Positions 63,887 to 64,000 of a stretch of 64,000 bases of DNA are shown here, piece after piece. The position numbers and the translations under genes were made by a program. The stretch is from CAVRJC01 sp963721435 (lineage in GTDB: Bacteria > Actinomycetota > Acidimicrobiia > IMCC26256 > DASPTH01), in NCBI GenBank assembly GCA_963721435.1, contig CAVRJC010000004.1, forward strand, positions 62,001 to 126,000, written 5' to 3'. The notes under the pieces were generated by a model. The model was not told the DNA's origin. It made no database searches and saw only the letters and a list, made by a program, of their open reading frames with translations. Every line of letters starts with the position of its first letter. Within the stretch, counting starts at the first letter, position 1.

Positions 63887-64000
63887 CAGCCGAGCTCCAG
63901 GTGCGAGTGGTCGCCGAGCATCAGGCGGGTCGCCTGGGGCGTGCTCTCCGAGCGTACGACCTCGACGTGCTTGCCGATCAGCGAGTCGACGACACGGGGC
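63886..64000 (-). CDS. rmlA: Glucose-1-phosphate thymidylyltransferase RmlA, C-terminal end
   Basis: Only the last 37 codons are inside the window. They read DSLIGKHVEVVRSESTPQAT and then RLMLGDHSHLELG, the left-handed-helix tail of long-type nucleotidyltransferases, whose ending LGDxSxVEL is recognisable. Overlap with rmlC and the neighbouring rml genes support rmlA. The N-terminal catalytic part lies beyond the window edge and cannot be checked. Confidence 0.75.
   Translation of the reverse strand, partial: PRVVDSLIGKHVEVVRSESTPQATRLMLGDHSHLELG

Overview
The window is GC-rich chromosomal DNA with dense gene packing, many GTG and TTG starts, 4-base ATGA/GTGA overlaps and numerous TAnnnT boxes placed 6-8 bases before start codons. 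Together with an LAFTG-type sorting signal, an actinobacterial-style SUF gene set and DUF4012, SGNH and WbsX proteins, this points to an actinobacterium, perhaps an uncultured Acidimicrobiia-like lineage (inference; no rRNA or tRNA gene was seen). About twenty genes carry apparent single-base frameshifts while their neighbours are clean. That is most simply explained by residual sequencing or assembly errors, so those genes are annotated across the shift.

Bases 1-34627 are mostly a surface-polysaccharide region. It opens with a carbamoyltransferase, an SxtJ-like membrane protein, an SGNH hydrolase and a peculiar ABC exporter pair (1-5669). Next come a methyltransferase and a Wzt/Wzm O-antigen-type exporter (5692-8821), a FemAB-like transferase, an RmlC-like epimerase with a DUF4910 protein, a deacetylase-like protein, two glycosyltransferases and two tandem WbsX proteins (8916-16902). 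Glucose-1-phosphate cytidylyltransferase, an FAD enzyme, an SDR epimerase and a GT2 follow (16940-21701). A P-loop kinase, a Wzc-like tyrosine autokinase, a GINT1-like protein and a polytopic membrane protein take the region to 27191. A large secreted repeat protein, a DUF4012 membrane protein, a sortase-anchored surface protein and a sugar epimerase complete it.

Bases 34941-42986 form a type IV pilus locus: pilB, pilC, two minor prepilins, a large PilX-like protein and two major-type pilins, with pilT on the opposite strand. An iron-containing alcohol dehydrogenase-like protein and a membrane protein follow.

Bases 45351-53254 hold the SUF iron-sulfur machinery, split into two facing units: sufB-sufD-Rieske-sufC on the plus strand and sufC2-sufS-sufU on the minus strand. 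An L,D-transpeptidase and a small protein lie between them. Both units have the same inverted-repeat operator at their promoters, which suggests one regulator (inference).

The last part holds an epimerase/glycosyltransferase pair facing a GH133-like debranching enzyme, a MacB-type permease/ATPase pair, a GT2-methyltransferase fusion and the dTDP-rhamnose genes rmlD, rmlB, rmlC and the end of rmlA. A rigid 50-base palindromic element with a conserved core occurs three times, each time just past a stop codon.
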